DNA of 64,000 nt from Rheinheimera sp. SA_1 (GTDB lineage Bacteria > Pseudomonadota > Gammaproteobacteria > Enterobacterales > Alteromonadaceae): NCBI RefSeq assembly GCF_001669775.1, contig NZ_LXWK01000018.1:310001-374000 (forward strand). The letters are read 5' to 3'. Below are positions 1 to 8,570 of this stretch, in pieces. The first letter of the stretch is position 1. Each line of letters starts with the position of its first letter. Under the pieces are notes generated by a model that searched no databases, was not told where the DNA came from, and saw only the letters and a list, made by a program, of their open reading frames with translations. The position numbers were made by a program, and so were the translations under genes.

Positions 1-692
1 CTACTGCGTGGCGACAAACGCAAGGTTCTGTAACTGTCCCCACGGAAACTGCGGTCCACTTCAACCACTAGTAACATATCGGCGCCGTCGGGCAAAAACG
101 ACAATTCCACTTCTTTCACCCCCGACAACCACTGGCGCGGGCGGAATTCAAATTCCTGATAACAGCCAACTTTGCTGCGTTTACCTGGCACTTGCAGAAA
201 TCCTTTTTCCACATCTACTTTTTGCAGCTGATAACCCAAAGCCAGCATCGCGTCGATGCAATTGAGCATCAGCGGAGTGGCATCTATGCGCAATAAATCG
301 CTGTCGGTCGGATCCAATGCCATATCAATATCGGCTTCGCTGGTTAACCAGACCTTGCTCACTGTGTGATGTGGCAAATGCGTCACCGGCAGCTCGTCAA
401 CTAAGCGCAATTCAAACGGCAACTGATGCCGCGCACCAGGCTCCACCAGCATGGCATCGGCCAACCGAAAACGTTGCAAACAAAAATTCTGATAAAACTC
501 GCCGTTGTCGGCTTTGACCTTCACCCGTGTCATCAACGCTAAATCAAAACCATTAATTTGCTGTGCCACAGCACCACCCAGGATCTGAATTTGGCCTTTC
601 AGGCTACCACCAGGCACACACTGATTTGTCTGCAGTTGGGTATCAATCTTACAAGCGCCAATACCGGCTGAAGCAAGGAGTTGTTTGAACAT
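1..692 (-). CDS. Spo0M/SpoOM family sporulation-control-like protein (partial, 3' end outside window)
   Basis: An open frame of 230 codons starts at an ATG at 692 on the minus strand and runs off the left edge without a stop. The product begins MFKQLLASAGIGACKIDTQL and continues with the pattern of the Spo0M family: a GG-S-L-KG-I motif near residue 30, alternating beta strands, and the segment LPFELRLVDELPVT around residues 91-104. In this family an arrestin-like beta-sandwich forms the N-terminal half. In non-sporulating gammaproteobacteria the role is unknown; in Bacillus Spo0M modulates sporulation and the cell envelope. Family members are about 240-260 residues, so only the last few residues should be missing. 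The gene is divergent from the M6 protease at 1159. The family call comes from sequence memory, not a search. Confidence 0.75.
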   Translation of the reverse strand, partial: MFKQLLASAGIGACKIDTQLQTNQCVPGGSLKGQIQILGGAVAQQINGFDLALMTRVKVKADNGEFYQNFCLQRFRLADAMLVEPGARHQLPFELRLVDELPVTHLPHHTVSKVWLTSEADIDMALDPTDSDLLRIDATPLMLNCIDAMLALGYQLQKVDVEKGFLQVPGKRSKVGCYQEFEFRPRQWLSGVKEVELSFLPDGADMLLVVEVDRSFRGDSYRTLRLSPRS

Positions 693-1158
693 CTGATAAT
701 CCTTATTAATGAAGAGTTTTCCCTGCGCCCTATTTATGGCCAAAGCGCAGTTTTGACAAGCACTACCAGGGTTTTAATTGTTAACAAATGTGACATGTTG
801 GGGAAACATCAAAAGCTGAGGGGGCGAACTTGCGACACTGTGAAGCAATCGCATCACGTAGCAACAAGGGTTCGGTCACAGCTGCAACATCGACACAGGA
901 CCGCCTGCCCACAGTTCCATCATTGGATAGCGACACGAATAACCAGCAAATCAACCTTCGTTGGTCAGTGCTTTTTCGAAAGTAAAAACAAGTTTCGAAA
1001 TATCACGAATTTATCATTTTTTTGCCTTATGTCTGTTTTGTTTCTGTGCATTCCTGCGCCTAGGCTGCAATGACCGGCCCACAACCCACGCACAGAGGCC
1101 GGAATATTCAGCAGCAAAGCTGCCATAAAAATCTTCCGATGCAACAAGGAACAACATA
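693..1158. other. Divergent intergenic region without a recognisable gene
   Basis: This 466-bp stretch separates the Spo0M-like gene (minus) from the M6 protease (plus) and should hold both promoters. Open frames here look non-coding: they start in the wrong context and resemble no family. The part just before 1060 is AT-rich. A purine-rich AAGGA sits at about 1146-1150, ahead of the protease ATG. I see no strong terminator or clear operator. Confidence 0.6.
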
Positions 1159-3060
1159 ATGAAAATCCACTTACCTGGGCTGGCGCTTGCGCTGAGCTTA
1201 GTTTTACCTGTGAGTCAGGCAGCGGTACCTTTTGTCGATCAAACTCTGCAGTTTCGTCAACCCAATGGCCAAAAGTTGACGATTTATTTATCCGGCAACA
1301 ACTATTTTGCCGAGCAGCGCCTGGCCGATGGCAAACTGGTGGTCTATGACAATAACCTCAAAGGTTATGCTTACGCCGTGGTGAGCATGGATGGCAGTGA
1401 ACTGCAATCCACCGGGCAATTGGCGCAAACGCCTATCAGCAAACAGAGCGACACCGGTTTATTGCAAAACCAGCAACAGGGATTAAGCCCGAAGGCCAAA
1501 GCAGCGTTAGTTAAGCAAGCGCAACAAACACTGCTTGGCAACGAGGAGCCTCACCTGCATGGTCCGCAACATCTGACCGAGGGTTCCAGCAAGGCTGCCG
1601 ATACCAATCCTCTGGCGCTGCCTTCAACAGTTCGAGGCCTGACTGTTATTATTCAGTTTCCAAATCAAACCGGTACCATCAGCAAAACCCAGGTGGAAAG
1701 TTTCCTCAATGATCTGACTTACACCGGTTTTGGCAATGCGCAGTCCGTGCGCGGCTATTTCCAGCAGGTGTCTGGCAACAAGCTGGATTACCAAAATACC
1801 GTCACCCGGTATTACACGGCAAAGAAAAACAAAAGTTATTACACCGACAACAGCCTATCGTCGTCCGTGCGTTCGCAGGAACTGATCAGCGAAGCACTGA
1901 ACTGGCTGGAATACACCGAAGGTTTTAATTTTTCCACCCTGACCACCAACAGCAGCAAACAAATCCTCGGTTTGAATTTCTTTTATGCCGGTGAAGCAGA
2001 TAGCGCCTGGTCCAAAGGTTTATGGCCACATATGGGCGGTTTATCACCACGTTTTTGCGCCGACGGTGTTTGTACATCGCTTTATCAAATCACCAATATG
2101 GGCACAAACATGGCGATCGGCACTTTCGTGCATGAAAGTGGCCATTTATTGCTCGGCTGGCCAGATTTATATGATTACGACGGCAGCTCGGAAGGTTCTG
2201 TTGCGGCATTCTGTGTGATGGGATATGGCGCCATCGGGGCACAAAACAAGTTTAAGCCCACACCACCGGTTGGCGTCTTTCGGCACTTAGCTGGCTGGGA
2301 TACCGTCACTGAACTGAATCCCGCGCTGAACAGTCAGGCACCGACCGGTCAACTGAGCCATACCTCCGGCGCCCGCCAGCTGTATCGCTGGGGGAATCCG
2401 GCCAATACCAAAGAAGCGTTTTATATCGAAGCGATTCATCAAAGCGGCCAGAACCAGTATCAACCTGATCAAGGGTTGGCGATTTGGCACGTGGATCCCA
2501 GTGGCAGTAACTCCAACGAATGGAAACCTTATATTCAGATGGAGCACGCCGACGGCAAGCGGGATCCGGAAAATAAACGCAATCGCAGCGACGCTACTGA
2601 TCTGTATGATGGCAATACCACCGCTGAATTTAATAAAAACTTTCCCAATGCACTGACCAGCCGCGGCACCAACGCTCTGTGGTGGAACGGCAGCGATTCC
2701 GGGCTGAATATCAGTCAGATCAGCAGTCCGGCCAGCACTATTAACTTTACCCTGGCAGCTGCCAGCGCAGGCGACACCTACAGCGGAACGCTAGCGGCGG
2801 GCGCACAGGCAATAGTACCGAATAACAGTTATTTCCAATATAACGGCGGCACTCTGCGCCTGACATTGAGTGCAGCCAGCGGCACCAATTTTGATTTGTA
2901 CCTGCAGCGCTGGAACGGCAGCAGTTGGGCCAACGTCGCGCAATCGACCGCCAGTAACTCGAATGAAAGTTTAAGTTATGCCGCAAGCAATGGTTATTAC
3001 CGAGCTCTTGTCAGGTCAGTCACAGGTGCGGGCAGTTATCAGCTGAATATTCGGAAGTAA
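1159..3060 (+). CDS. Secreted M6 family (immune-inhibitor-A-like) metalloprotease with C-terminal PPC-like domain
   Basis: This 633-residue exported zinc protease starts with a signal peptide (about residues 1-21, ending SQAA). A pro-region follows, then a catalytic domain of the M6 family (immune inhibitor A / camelysin type). The zinc motif HESGH is at residues 325-329 and continues into GWPDLYDYD, the usual M6 extension. The segment from about residue 545 to the end has the beta-rich pattern of a bacterial pre-peptidase C-terminal domain (NFDLYLQRW near 575), which is usually removed or serves secretion. The start is supported by AAGGA about 9 bases upstream. The gene stands alone and is followed by a clear hairpin terminator. 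The likely role is degradation of external protein; the substrate is unknown. Confidence 0.92.
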   Translation: MKIHLPGLALALSLVLPVSQAAVPFVDQTLQFRQPNGQKLTIYLSGNNYFAEQRLADGKLVVYDNNLKGYAYAVVSMDGSELQSTGQLAQTPISKQSDTGLLQNQQQGLSPKAKAALVKQAQQTLLGNEEPHLHGPQHLTEGSSKAADTNPLALPSTVRGLTVIIQFPNQTGTISKTQVESFLNDLTYTGFGNAQSVRGYFQQVSGNKLDYQNTVTRYYTAKKNKSYYTDNSLSSSVRSQELISEALNWLEYTEGFNFSTLTTNSSKQILGLNFFYAGEADSAWSKGLWPHMGGLSPRFCADGVCTSLYQITNMGTNMAIGTFVHESGHLLLGWPDLYDYDGSSEGSVAAFCVMGYGAIGAQNKFKPTPPVGVFRHLAGWDTVTELNPALNSQAPTGQLSHTSGARQLYRWGNPANTKEAFYIEAIHQSGQNQYQPDQGLAIWHVDPSGSNSNEWKPYIQMEHADGKRDPENKRNRSDATDLYDGNTTAEFNKNFPNALTSRGTNALWWNGSDSGLNISQISSPASTINFTLAAASAGDTYSGTLAAGAQAIVPNNSYFQYNGGTLRLTLSAASGTNFDLYLQRWNGSSWANVAQSTASNSNESLSYAASNGYYRALVRSVTGAGSYQLNIRK

Positions 3061-3089
3061 CTGAGGTGTAAGATTAATCAGAACTTCAC

Positions 3090-3121
3090 CAGAGCCTGAC
3101 TTTTGTCTGGCTCTGTATTTT
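3090..3121 (+). terminator. Rho-independent terminator of the M6 protease gene
   Basis: The stem CAGAGCC/GGCTCTG (3090-3096 with 3109-3115) is extended by GAC/GTC across one T-T mismatch around a TTTT loop, and is followed by GTATTTT. It lies 30 bases after the protease stop codon. Confidence 0.75.
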
Positions 3122-3299
3122 CGGATGCGATGAAAAGCACTCAAAAAGGACAAGGACTGAATAAAGACAGCCGCGACGCCTGCAAATTCTGTTCAAAATC
3201 AAACGACATGGCAAAGGAAATGACTGTCCAGGATTGCTTGCTGCTTGAAACCAAAATCTTCGCTACACTGGCTTTTATTGCATCCACGAAGCACTCCAT

Positions 3300-3947
3300 A
3301 TGAAAACTGTATTAATCCTCGGCGCGAGTGGTGCCGTTGGCAGCCAATTACTGGCGCAAGCGTTGCTTCACCCTGATGTTACCAAGGTCGTAGCTCCCAC
3401 CAGACGCCCCTTGGAACCGCATCCAAAATTAGCAAACCCAATCATTGATTTCGAATCTCTCCCCACAAATGCCCCATGGTGGCAAGCGGATATCGCATTC
3501 TGCGCCCTGGGGACGACGCTAAAACAAGCAGGTTCAGCACAAGCTTTTTATCGTGTTGATCACGACTACATTGTACGCAGCGCCGAACTAACACACGCCG
3601 CCGGCACCAATACATTCGTGTTGAACTCCACCCTGGGCGCAGCGGTGGATGGCTTTGGCCTGTATCTGAAAACCAAAGGTGAAACTGAGCGGGATGTCGG
3701 ATCTTTGGGTTTCACTTCGCTGACCATTGTGCGGCCGTCGTTACTTGATGGCGCTGTCAGAGCTGATAGACGAATTGGTGAAGCGGTTGGTTTAGTGCTC
3801 AATCGATGCCTGGGGAAACTTGTACCCATCAAATGGCGAGCCATCTCTGTAGAGAAGGTTGCAAAGATGATGCTTAGCGCCGGGTTATCCGCAAATCCTG
3901 GCCTTCGGGTGATTGAATCTGCAGAAATTCATCAATCTTTTGATTAG
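3300..3947 (+). CDS. NAD(P)-binding atypical short-chain dehydrogenase (TIP30/HTATIP2-like oxidoreductase)
   Basis: The 215-residue protein opens with a Rossmann dinucleotide-binding motif, MKTVLILGASGAVGS, with GxSGxxG at residues 8-14. Further family marks are FCALGTTLKQAGS near 60-75, FRVDHDY-type spacing (YRVDHDYIV) near 80, and a YLKTKGE segment near 120 where SDR enzymes carry the catalytic YxxxK; here the spacing is Y-x-x-x-K. Bacterial members are cytosolic and mostly uncharacterised. The ribosome-binding site is weak. The gene stands alone downstream of the M6 protease terminator, with no partner gene that suggests a substrate. Confidence 0.8.
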   Translation: MKTVLILGASGAVGSQLLAQALLHPDVTKVVAPTRRPLEPHPKLANPIIDFESLPTNAPWWQADIAFCALGTTLKQAGSAQAFYRVDHDYIVRSAELTHAAGTNTFVLNSTLGAAVDGFGLYLKTKGETERDVGSLGFTSLTIVRPSLLDGAVRADRRIGEAVGLVLNRCLGKLVPIKWRAISVEKVAKMMLSAGLSANPGLRVIESAEIHQSFD

Positions 3948-4205
3948 CGATGTTTTTGGCGGGTTTTATCTTTGGGTGGCGGGTTTGATTCGTTCTTGCC
4001 ATTATTTCAAATAAAATTCCAATTTAGGAACAAACTTGCACAATCTGCCCGAAAAGTGGATGGCATGTTTTACCTTCCTCTCTTAAAACCTTTACATAAC
4101 ATTTAAATCATGAATTGGTCATGTTTCTGAAGGCAAATCGGGTTTTATCCTCATAAAAAAAATGCTGTTATGGTCGTGGAAAAACCCACAACAAGGACAG
4201 TACTT

Positions 4206-4364
4206 ATGAAAAACTCAACAAAGAAAAAAACTTTAATTGCAGCAGTAGTCTTCGGTGCAGCATTTTTTGCGGCCAGTTCTTATGCTAATCATTGTGCGGC
4301 TGACACTTGGTTCTGCACTATGTTTCCAAGTACCGCTTATTGTTTAGAATGCCATCAGATGTAA
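4206..4364 (+). CDS. Small secreted cysteine-rich peptide (52 aa), function unknown
   Basis: The ATG at 4206 follows AAGGA (4193-4197) at good spacing. The product has a basic N-terminus (MKNSTKKKT), a hydrophobic stretch (residues 9-22) and a likely signal peptidase I site after SYA, residue 26. The predicted mature peptide is only about 26 residues. It contains four cysteines (C30, C37, C46, C49) and ends in CLECHQM. CLECH fits a CxxCH pattern, but so short a chain is unlikely to hold covalent heme. I do not recognise the family. The signal peptide plus a well-placed Shine-Dalgarno site argue that it is a real gene; disulfide bonding in the periplasm or outside is plausible. There is no obvious processing or immunity gene next to it. 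Confidence 0.55.
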   Translation: MKNSTKKKTLIAAVVFGAAFFAASSYANHCAADTWFCTMFPSTAYCLECHQM

Positions 4365-4377
4365 TCGGGCGGTCGGA

Positions 4378-4406
4378 GGTCAATGTTATATGTGATAACA
4401 TTGACC
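4378..4406. repeat. Perfect 12-bp inverted repeat
   Basis: GGTCAATGTTAT at 4378-4389 and its exact complement at 4395-4406 flank the 5-base spacer ATGTG. It sits 13 bases after the stop of the small secreted peptide gene. No T-run follows, so it is not a typical intrinsic terminator. It could be an operator or a REP-type hairpin; its outer GGTCA recalls the REP hairpins at 21403 and 41825, but the inner bases differ. Confidence 0.6.
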
Positions 4407-4661
4407 CTGTGCTCTAGAGCTCCATATAGCTTAAAAAGCGAACAGCAGAGCAGCCAGAAAAGGACGCAGGCAAGGCGTGTAAATTGCGCAATAGTTGTAC
4501 CGTTGAATTGCGTCTTTCTCAACTGCAATACATGGCTGTCCTGCTTTATCGGAAAATCTATGTTAAGAGGTCTGAAAGAGGACCACCACAGCGAACGGCT
4601 CATTGGACAGCCGCCAACCCTGGTGTTTTTTTGATGTAATATTGCCCCCAAGGAGATGAAC

Positions 4662-4904
4662 ATGGCCCGTCAAAGTATTAGTATTTCTCTCAGCCAGCCC
4701 AATGATGAATGGTTGCAACAACAAGTCGGCGCAGGCGCTGAATACAGCAGTAAAAGCGAGCTGATCAACGAATTGATCCGTAACACCCGTCATGCCGAGG
4801 CGCTGAATCAGAAACTCTTAGCGGCTGAGCAAAGCGGTTTTACTAGCCAAAGCCCGATCGGGATGCTACAGGAATTTAAACGTGACCTTGCCAACAGTGG
4901 TTGA
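4662..4904 (+). CDS. parD: ParD-like type II antitoxin
   Basis: The 80-residue protein starts MARQSISISLSQPNDEWL, a ribbon-helix-helix N-terminus, followed by SSKSELINELIR near residues 30-42 and a charged C-terminal helix. Both are typical of ParD/CC2985-family antitoxins that bind their own promoter and neutralise ParE. The ATG at 4662 is chosen because AGGAG at 4651-4655 is 6 bases upstream; the earlier in-frame ATG at 4656 abuts that site directly. The reading frame overlaps the parE start by 23 bases, as usual for such pairs. The toxin partner is broken, so this antitoxin may now be an orphan. Confidence 0.85.
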   Translation: MARQSISISLSQPNDEWLQQQVGAGAEYSSKSELINELIRNTRHAEALNQKLLAAEQSGFTSQSPIGMLQEFKRDLANSG

Positions 4905-5329
4905 AGTCGAGCTATCAACACTGGCAAAAGAAGACTTGCGACGGATTTATAGCTACGGCGTGCAGAGCTTTGGGGCAGAGCAAGCAGAGCAGTACTTTAA
5001 CGCATTTTTCAATATGTTTGACCAGATTACGCAAAACCCGTTTTTATACCCAAAATCATTGACGATGCGGGTAGGCGGCAACTGAACGAAGCCCCAGGAG
5101 CATAGCTGTTCTATGTGACTGGGTCGGACTGACGCTTCAGTGAGTGAAGGCGGCCAACAACCCCGCAACTTCAAGGATGACGGGTATATACCAATCCATC
5201 GACCACATCAGGCCTAGCTATCGTCGCTGTCGCTGCGGCAGTGACCATATTTACTACCGGATCCAAGGCAACAAAGTACAAATCATGGCGATTATTGGTG
5301 CGCAGGATTTGCAGTATTGGTTGGGGTAA
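4882..5329 (+). pseudogene. parE: parE toxin gene interrupted by an ERIC-like element
   Basis: The 5' part, from a GTG at 4882, reads MTLPTVVEVELSTLAKEDLR and continues as a RelE/ParE fold up to QNPFL. The reading then enters repeat sequence and stops at 5083-5085. The 3' part resumes at 5189 as YQSIDHIRPSYRR and ends at 5329 with GAQDLQYWLG. Removing the 140-bp element plus one TA (net 142 bp) joins the codons tta and tac exactly. This restores a 101-residue ParE with the GSDHIYYRIQG beta-hairpin typical of the family. Because 142 is not a multiple of three, and because of the stop, the present gene cannot make an intact toxin. ParE toxins usually poison DNA gyrase. Confidence 0.88.
5047..5186. 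repeat. ERIC-like element, copy 1 (inside parE)
   Basis: The element begins TACCCAAAATCATTG and ends CTTCAAGGATGACGGGTA, closely matching the terminal sequences of enterobacterial ERIC/IRU repeats. The centre carries CCCCAGGAGCATAG and CTATGTGACTGGG, a hairpin like the ERIC core. It is flanked on both sides by TA, consistent with a TA target duplication as expected for a MITE moved by an IS630/Tc1-like enzyme. Related copies are at 25830, 26044 and 49078. Confidence 0.85.
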
Positions 5330-5424
5330 GTCAGTTAAAAAGTGGCTGTCCAAAATTGCCTCATTTAGCCGATAGAAATTTAGTCGACCAAACGATGTGA
5401 CTGTCGATGATTTTTTTCCTTCGG

Positions 5425-7698
5425 TTAGTTCCAGACAATCTTCTCAGCCGACATCGATGACACAATCTTAACTTGGTTGGCTGTAACCAAATCTTGTGTG
5501 TTTGCGGTAAATTCATTAAATGAAATTTGCGGGTCGACGGCATCAACACCAACCCAGGCATTTTTCTGCGATTTTTTGGCGGCATACAAGCAGATATCTG
5601 CGACATCAATCACTTGATTCCAGGAGAATGTTGGGCTGTCGCCTGCTGTTATCGGATAACAGGCGAAACCTATAGAGCAGGTCATATTGATTGACTGACT
5701 TTCGCTGACGGCAAAGGCGTGTTGTTCGACCGTTTGACGCAGGCGCTCTGCGTAAGCTGCAGCATTTTGACGGTTCATCTGGCGCATCACCACCAGGAAC
5801 TCTTCGCCACCCCAACGAATGGTATAGTCGCTGCTTCGAAACACCTGTTTCAGCAGTTCACTGACACCAATAAGAATAAGATCACCGGCGGTGTGACCGT
5901 AGTTGTCATTGACCATTTTAAAATGGTCCAGATCAAGCAGCAAAAACACAAAATCCTGCTCATTGCTGTCGGCCGGTACTTTGGTTAAATCCTCCGGTAA
6001 TTTTTGCATCAGAAAACGCCGGTTATGCAGTTTGGTGAGTGGATCGGTTAGGCTTTGTGTTTCCATCACAGTATACGCCCGTTCCAGTTCAATATTTTTG
6101 GCCGCTAATTCCCGGGTACGATCTTTGACTAACTGGTGCAATTTCATGTTCAACTGCATTTGCAGCCGACGTCGGTAGATCATAAAAAGCACACACAACA
6201 ACAGGGCGACCAATACCGCGCCGACATTACGCTCAAATTCGGCCTGTTTGGAGATTTGGTCCAGCAGCTTTAATTCTTTTTCATGACTGATGGCTAAAAG
6301 TTTCTGCTCATTGGCCAGTGCTTCAATTTTTCGATCTTTTTGCAGTGACTCGTTTCTGGATCGCAAGGCAGCTATTTTCTGGTCACTTTCGCTATTAAAC
6401 ACTTCATTGTTCAGTTCGCTATAACGGCGGTGCGCCATTAACGCTTTAGCAAACTTACCGGCCTGTTGGTAAATATCCGCCTGCAGTTTATATAGTTGAC
6501 TCAGGCTGGATGTATTTTCCAGTTCAGCGGCAATACCGATAGCTTGCTCAGTGTAATCAAGCGCGGCGGCAATATTACCCTGAGCCAAATAGGCTTTGGC
6601 CAGATTTTGCCTCGGTTTTACCGCCGTTGTTTTATCACCGCTGGTCGTGGCTAGGGCCAGTGCTTGGGTTGATAGTTCAATCACTTTGGTAAAATCAGAC
6701 TTGGCTAGATAATAGTCTGCGGAGCTATTTAGCCCCTGAGCGATTAAATTTTTATCATTGAGTTGGGTTGCGATGGCCAGGCCGCGGGATAGGTTGGTGA
6801 GTGCGGATTGGGGATCATCTAAATCTTGTTGTATCGCTGCGATATTCAAAAGTGCCAGCGCTTCACTTTGAACGTCATTTAAAGCAACCGCAAGGTCGAA
6901 GGATTCAAGATAGATATCAAGTGCCGGCCGGGTTTTACCTAATCGGTTATAGGTGACACCAATGTTGTTAAGTAATGCTTGTTGTGCGCCTTTATCACCA
7001 CGGGATTTATGCAGATCCAACGCGGTTAACATCACTTCAAGAGACTCTTCATACCGTGATTGGTTGGCGTAAACAATACCCAAAATATTGAGTACTTTAC
7101 CGACCATCAATTGATTGTTTTCTTGTTCCACTTTGGGTTGAATGCTTTTAAGCAATTCAATAGCTTCTGCGTACTTACCCATGTAGTAATAGATAATGGA
7201 AATTTCATAATCTATTTGCAAGGCGGCATCGGCTAAACTTTGCTGTGCAGCAATGCCGCCTGCGCGCTGAAAGTGCCTTAAAGCGCCATCATAGTCCGAC
7301 TTAATCCGTGCGATAACCCCCTGAATTTTCAGCGATTGGACTTGTAAGTTGTAATCATGAATACGCTGTGCGCCCGCAGCTAAAGTTTCGGCATTCACTG
7401 TGGCAGCATCTAATAAACCTTGGCCAACTTGTAAGGTTGCCAGCAGGTGCAAGGCGTCCAGATAAGCAAAATCCTTTTTCTCTCTGGATCCGAGTAACTC
7501 AACCAGGCTGTTGGCTTGTTGTAAGGCGTACGGCGGATCCTGCTTAAAATTTTCTTTGACCAATTGCTGAAGTATGGTGATCTTGCGATCGAAGGTTGCC
7601 GCTGGAAGTTCAGCTTCAAGTTGTTGCCGGATTTGTGCCGCGGTATTGCTGTACGCCGCGAATGAACAACATAAGATAAGCAAGATGAAAATGCGCAT
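5425..7698 (-). CDS. TPR-containing membrane diguanylate cyclase (GGDEF)
   Basis: This 757-residue sensor makes cyclic di-GMP. It has an N-terminal signal peptide (MRIFILLILCCSFAAYS) and a periplasmic region of tetratricopeptide repeats from about residue 70 to 420. A coiled-coil region, one membrane helix at about 492-508 and a second short coiled coil follow. The GGDEF domain spans about 550-715, with the active-site motif GGEEF at 630-634. An RxxD inhibitory site (RSSD, 621-624) lies five residues before it, so product inhibition is expected. A tail of about 35 residues follows the domain. The ATG at 7698 has GGAG 6 bases upstream. No EAL domain is present and the ligand is unknown. The layout is typical of Alteromonadales/Shewanella-type TPR-GGDEF proteins. 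Confidence 0.93.
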   Translation of the reverse strand: MRIFILLILCCSFAAYSNTAAQIRQQLEAELPAATFDRKITILQQLVKENFKQDPPYALQQANSLVELLGSREKKDFAYLDALHLLATLQVGQGLLDAATVNAETLAAGAQRIHDYNLQVQSLKIQGVIARIKSDYDGALRHFQRAGGIAAQQSLADAALQIDYEISIIYYYMGKYAEAIELLKSIQPKVEQENNQLMVGKVLNILGIVYANQSRYEESLEVMLTALDLHKSRGDKGAQQALLNNIGVTYNRLGKTRPALDIYLESFDLAVALNDVQSEALALLNIAAIQQDLDDPQSALTNLSRGLAIATQLNDKNLIAQGLNSSADYYLAKSDFTKVIELSTQALALATTSGDKTTAVKPRQNLAKAYLAQGNIAAALDYTEQAIGIAAELENTSSLSQLYKLQADIYQQAGKFAKALMAHRRYSELNNEVFNSESDQKIAALRSRNESLQKDRKIEALANEQKLLAISHEKELKLLDQISKQAEFERNVGAVLVALLLCVLFMIYRRRLQMQLNMKLHQLVKDRTRELAAKNIELERAYTVMETQSLTDPLTKLHNRRFLMQKLPEDLTKVPADSNEQDFVFLLLDLDHFKMVNDNYGHTAGDLILIGVSELLKQVFRSSDYTIRWGGEEFLVVMRQMNRQNAAAYAERLRQTVEQHAFAVSESQSINMTCSIGFACYPITAGDSPTFSWNQVIDVADICLYAAKKSQKNAWVGVDAVDPQISFNEFTANTQDLVTANQVKIVSSMSAEKIVWN

Positions 7699-8101
7699 AC
7701 ACTACTCCGATGTTGTTACGCCACAGGACAGTGCTGTCTGTAAACAAGCTATGCTATTCGTTAATTCACGCTCTGAAAAGATAAGATTTCCTACTTACAG
7801 CAGACAAGTGCTGGTTGTTTGCCATGTCTTTATAGTAACTCTATGCGCTTTCATTTTGCGCAACATATTGATAAAAATAGAAAATAACTCTGCACTTCAG
7901 TGTAAATGCTAAAAGCCAAAAGTTCTAAGTGTAGAGTTCCACAAGATTTTAGGACACCACAAATCAGCTGTTTTGAGCTAACGTCATGGTGGGTCTGTCC
8001 AAGATTGCTTACTGAGATATGGACTGCAGGTTCTAAGTCACCAGACTAAAATCGACCAGTTTTTATTGGAGACACCAGCATGCAACCATCGACCGCTTTC
8101 G

Positions 8102-8173
8102 CATGACACCAACGCCATTAGCTCCTTTGCCAAACAGGCTTTAGTAGCGGAAGGGTTTGAGCTGCGGCATTAA
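8102..8173 (+). pseudogene. Remnant: duplicated 3' end of a DUF3037 gene
   Basis: These 72 bases align without gaps to 10827-10898, the last 24 codons of the DUF3037 gene including the stop, with roughly 85 percent identity by eye (shared core CCTTTGCCAAACAGGC). Similarity continues past the stop, through GATTTAGTCCC and AGCTGTTTTA, to about 8236 versus 10962. The rest of the gene is absent here. It is a leftover of a second DUF3037 copy or of a recombination event. Confidence 0.8.
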
Positions 8174-8228
8174 AACTGAGCTAGTGATTTAGTCCCGAAA
8201 AAGAGCTTGCCGTTTCTGAATAGCTGTT

Positions 8229-8426
8229 TTAAGTTGATTGTGAATAAGTTACAACTGTAATGAAGTTGCCGGAAAAGGAATTCGCTGGAACAGGAAGTTT
8301 GATCGTCGCCGCAAAACTTAACTCTCCCACCAGTTGCAAATCAGTTTCACTAGTAATGGTGGCTTTGCCACTGGCCACTGAGCCAAACACAGCAGTAAAT
8401 TTCAATTGGTCCGATACTGGTGACAT
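8229..8426 (-). pseudogene. Degenerate nucleotidyltransferase (MNT-like) fragment
   Basis: On the minus strand, 65 codons read SDQLKFTAVFGSVASGKATI followed by TSETDLQLVGELSFAA. This follows the consensus of MinD/MNT-type nucleotidyltransferases, in which GSVARG is followed by a SDxDL metal-binding motif and then VIGxxSFA. Here the metal motif is SETDL and the sequence after ELSFAA is eroded; the last part, ITVVTYSQ, still mirrors NPVVYS of the family. The N-terminal and C-terminal parts are missing. I infer a dead antitoxin-type nucleotidyltransferase. The comparison is from memory of the family consensus. Confidence 0.55.
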
Positions 8427-8570
8427 TCAAAGGGCTAGGCGCTCTGCAATTTTCTCTAGCGTCGAGTCAAATTTAAACAGGACAAAAGGCAACATAGCAA
8501 AACTATTTTTCTCAGCATTACATAAAATGTTTCACTTAAACGCCCCTTCACTTTCCACCTTCCCCCCTTA

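Noticed and set aside
681-1073. Open frame of 130 codons upstream of the M6 protease
   Set aside because: It begins inside the Spo0M-like gene on the other strand, has no ribosome-binding site and shows no family pattern; the region is better explained as a divergent promoter region.
3103-3303. 66-codon frame between the M6 protease and the NAD(P)-binding gene
   Set aside because: It starts within the terminator hairpin and overlaps the next start codon without any coding signature.
3955-4000. Terminator after the NAD(P)-binding gene (GGCGGGTTT repeated)
   Set aside because: The two GGCGGGTTT copies are direct rather than inverted, so no stem forms.
4341-4364. CLECH as a c-type heme attachment site
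   Set aside because: The mature peptide of about 26 residues is too short to enclose a heme; the pattern is probably part of a cysteine framework.
7574-7912. 112-codon frame antisense to the start of the diguanylate cyclase
   Set aside because: It lies mostly over the cyclase signal peptide and promoter, with no ribosome-binding site.
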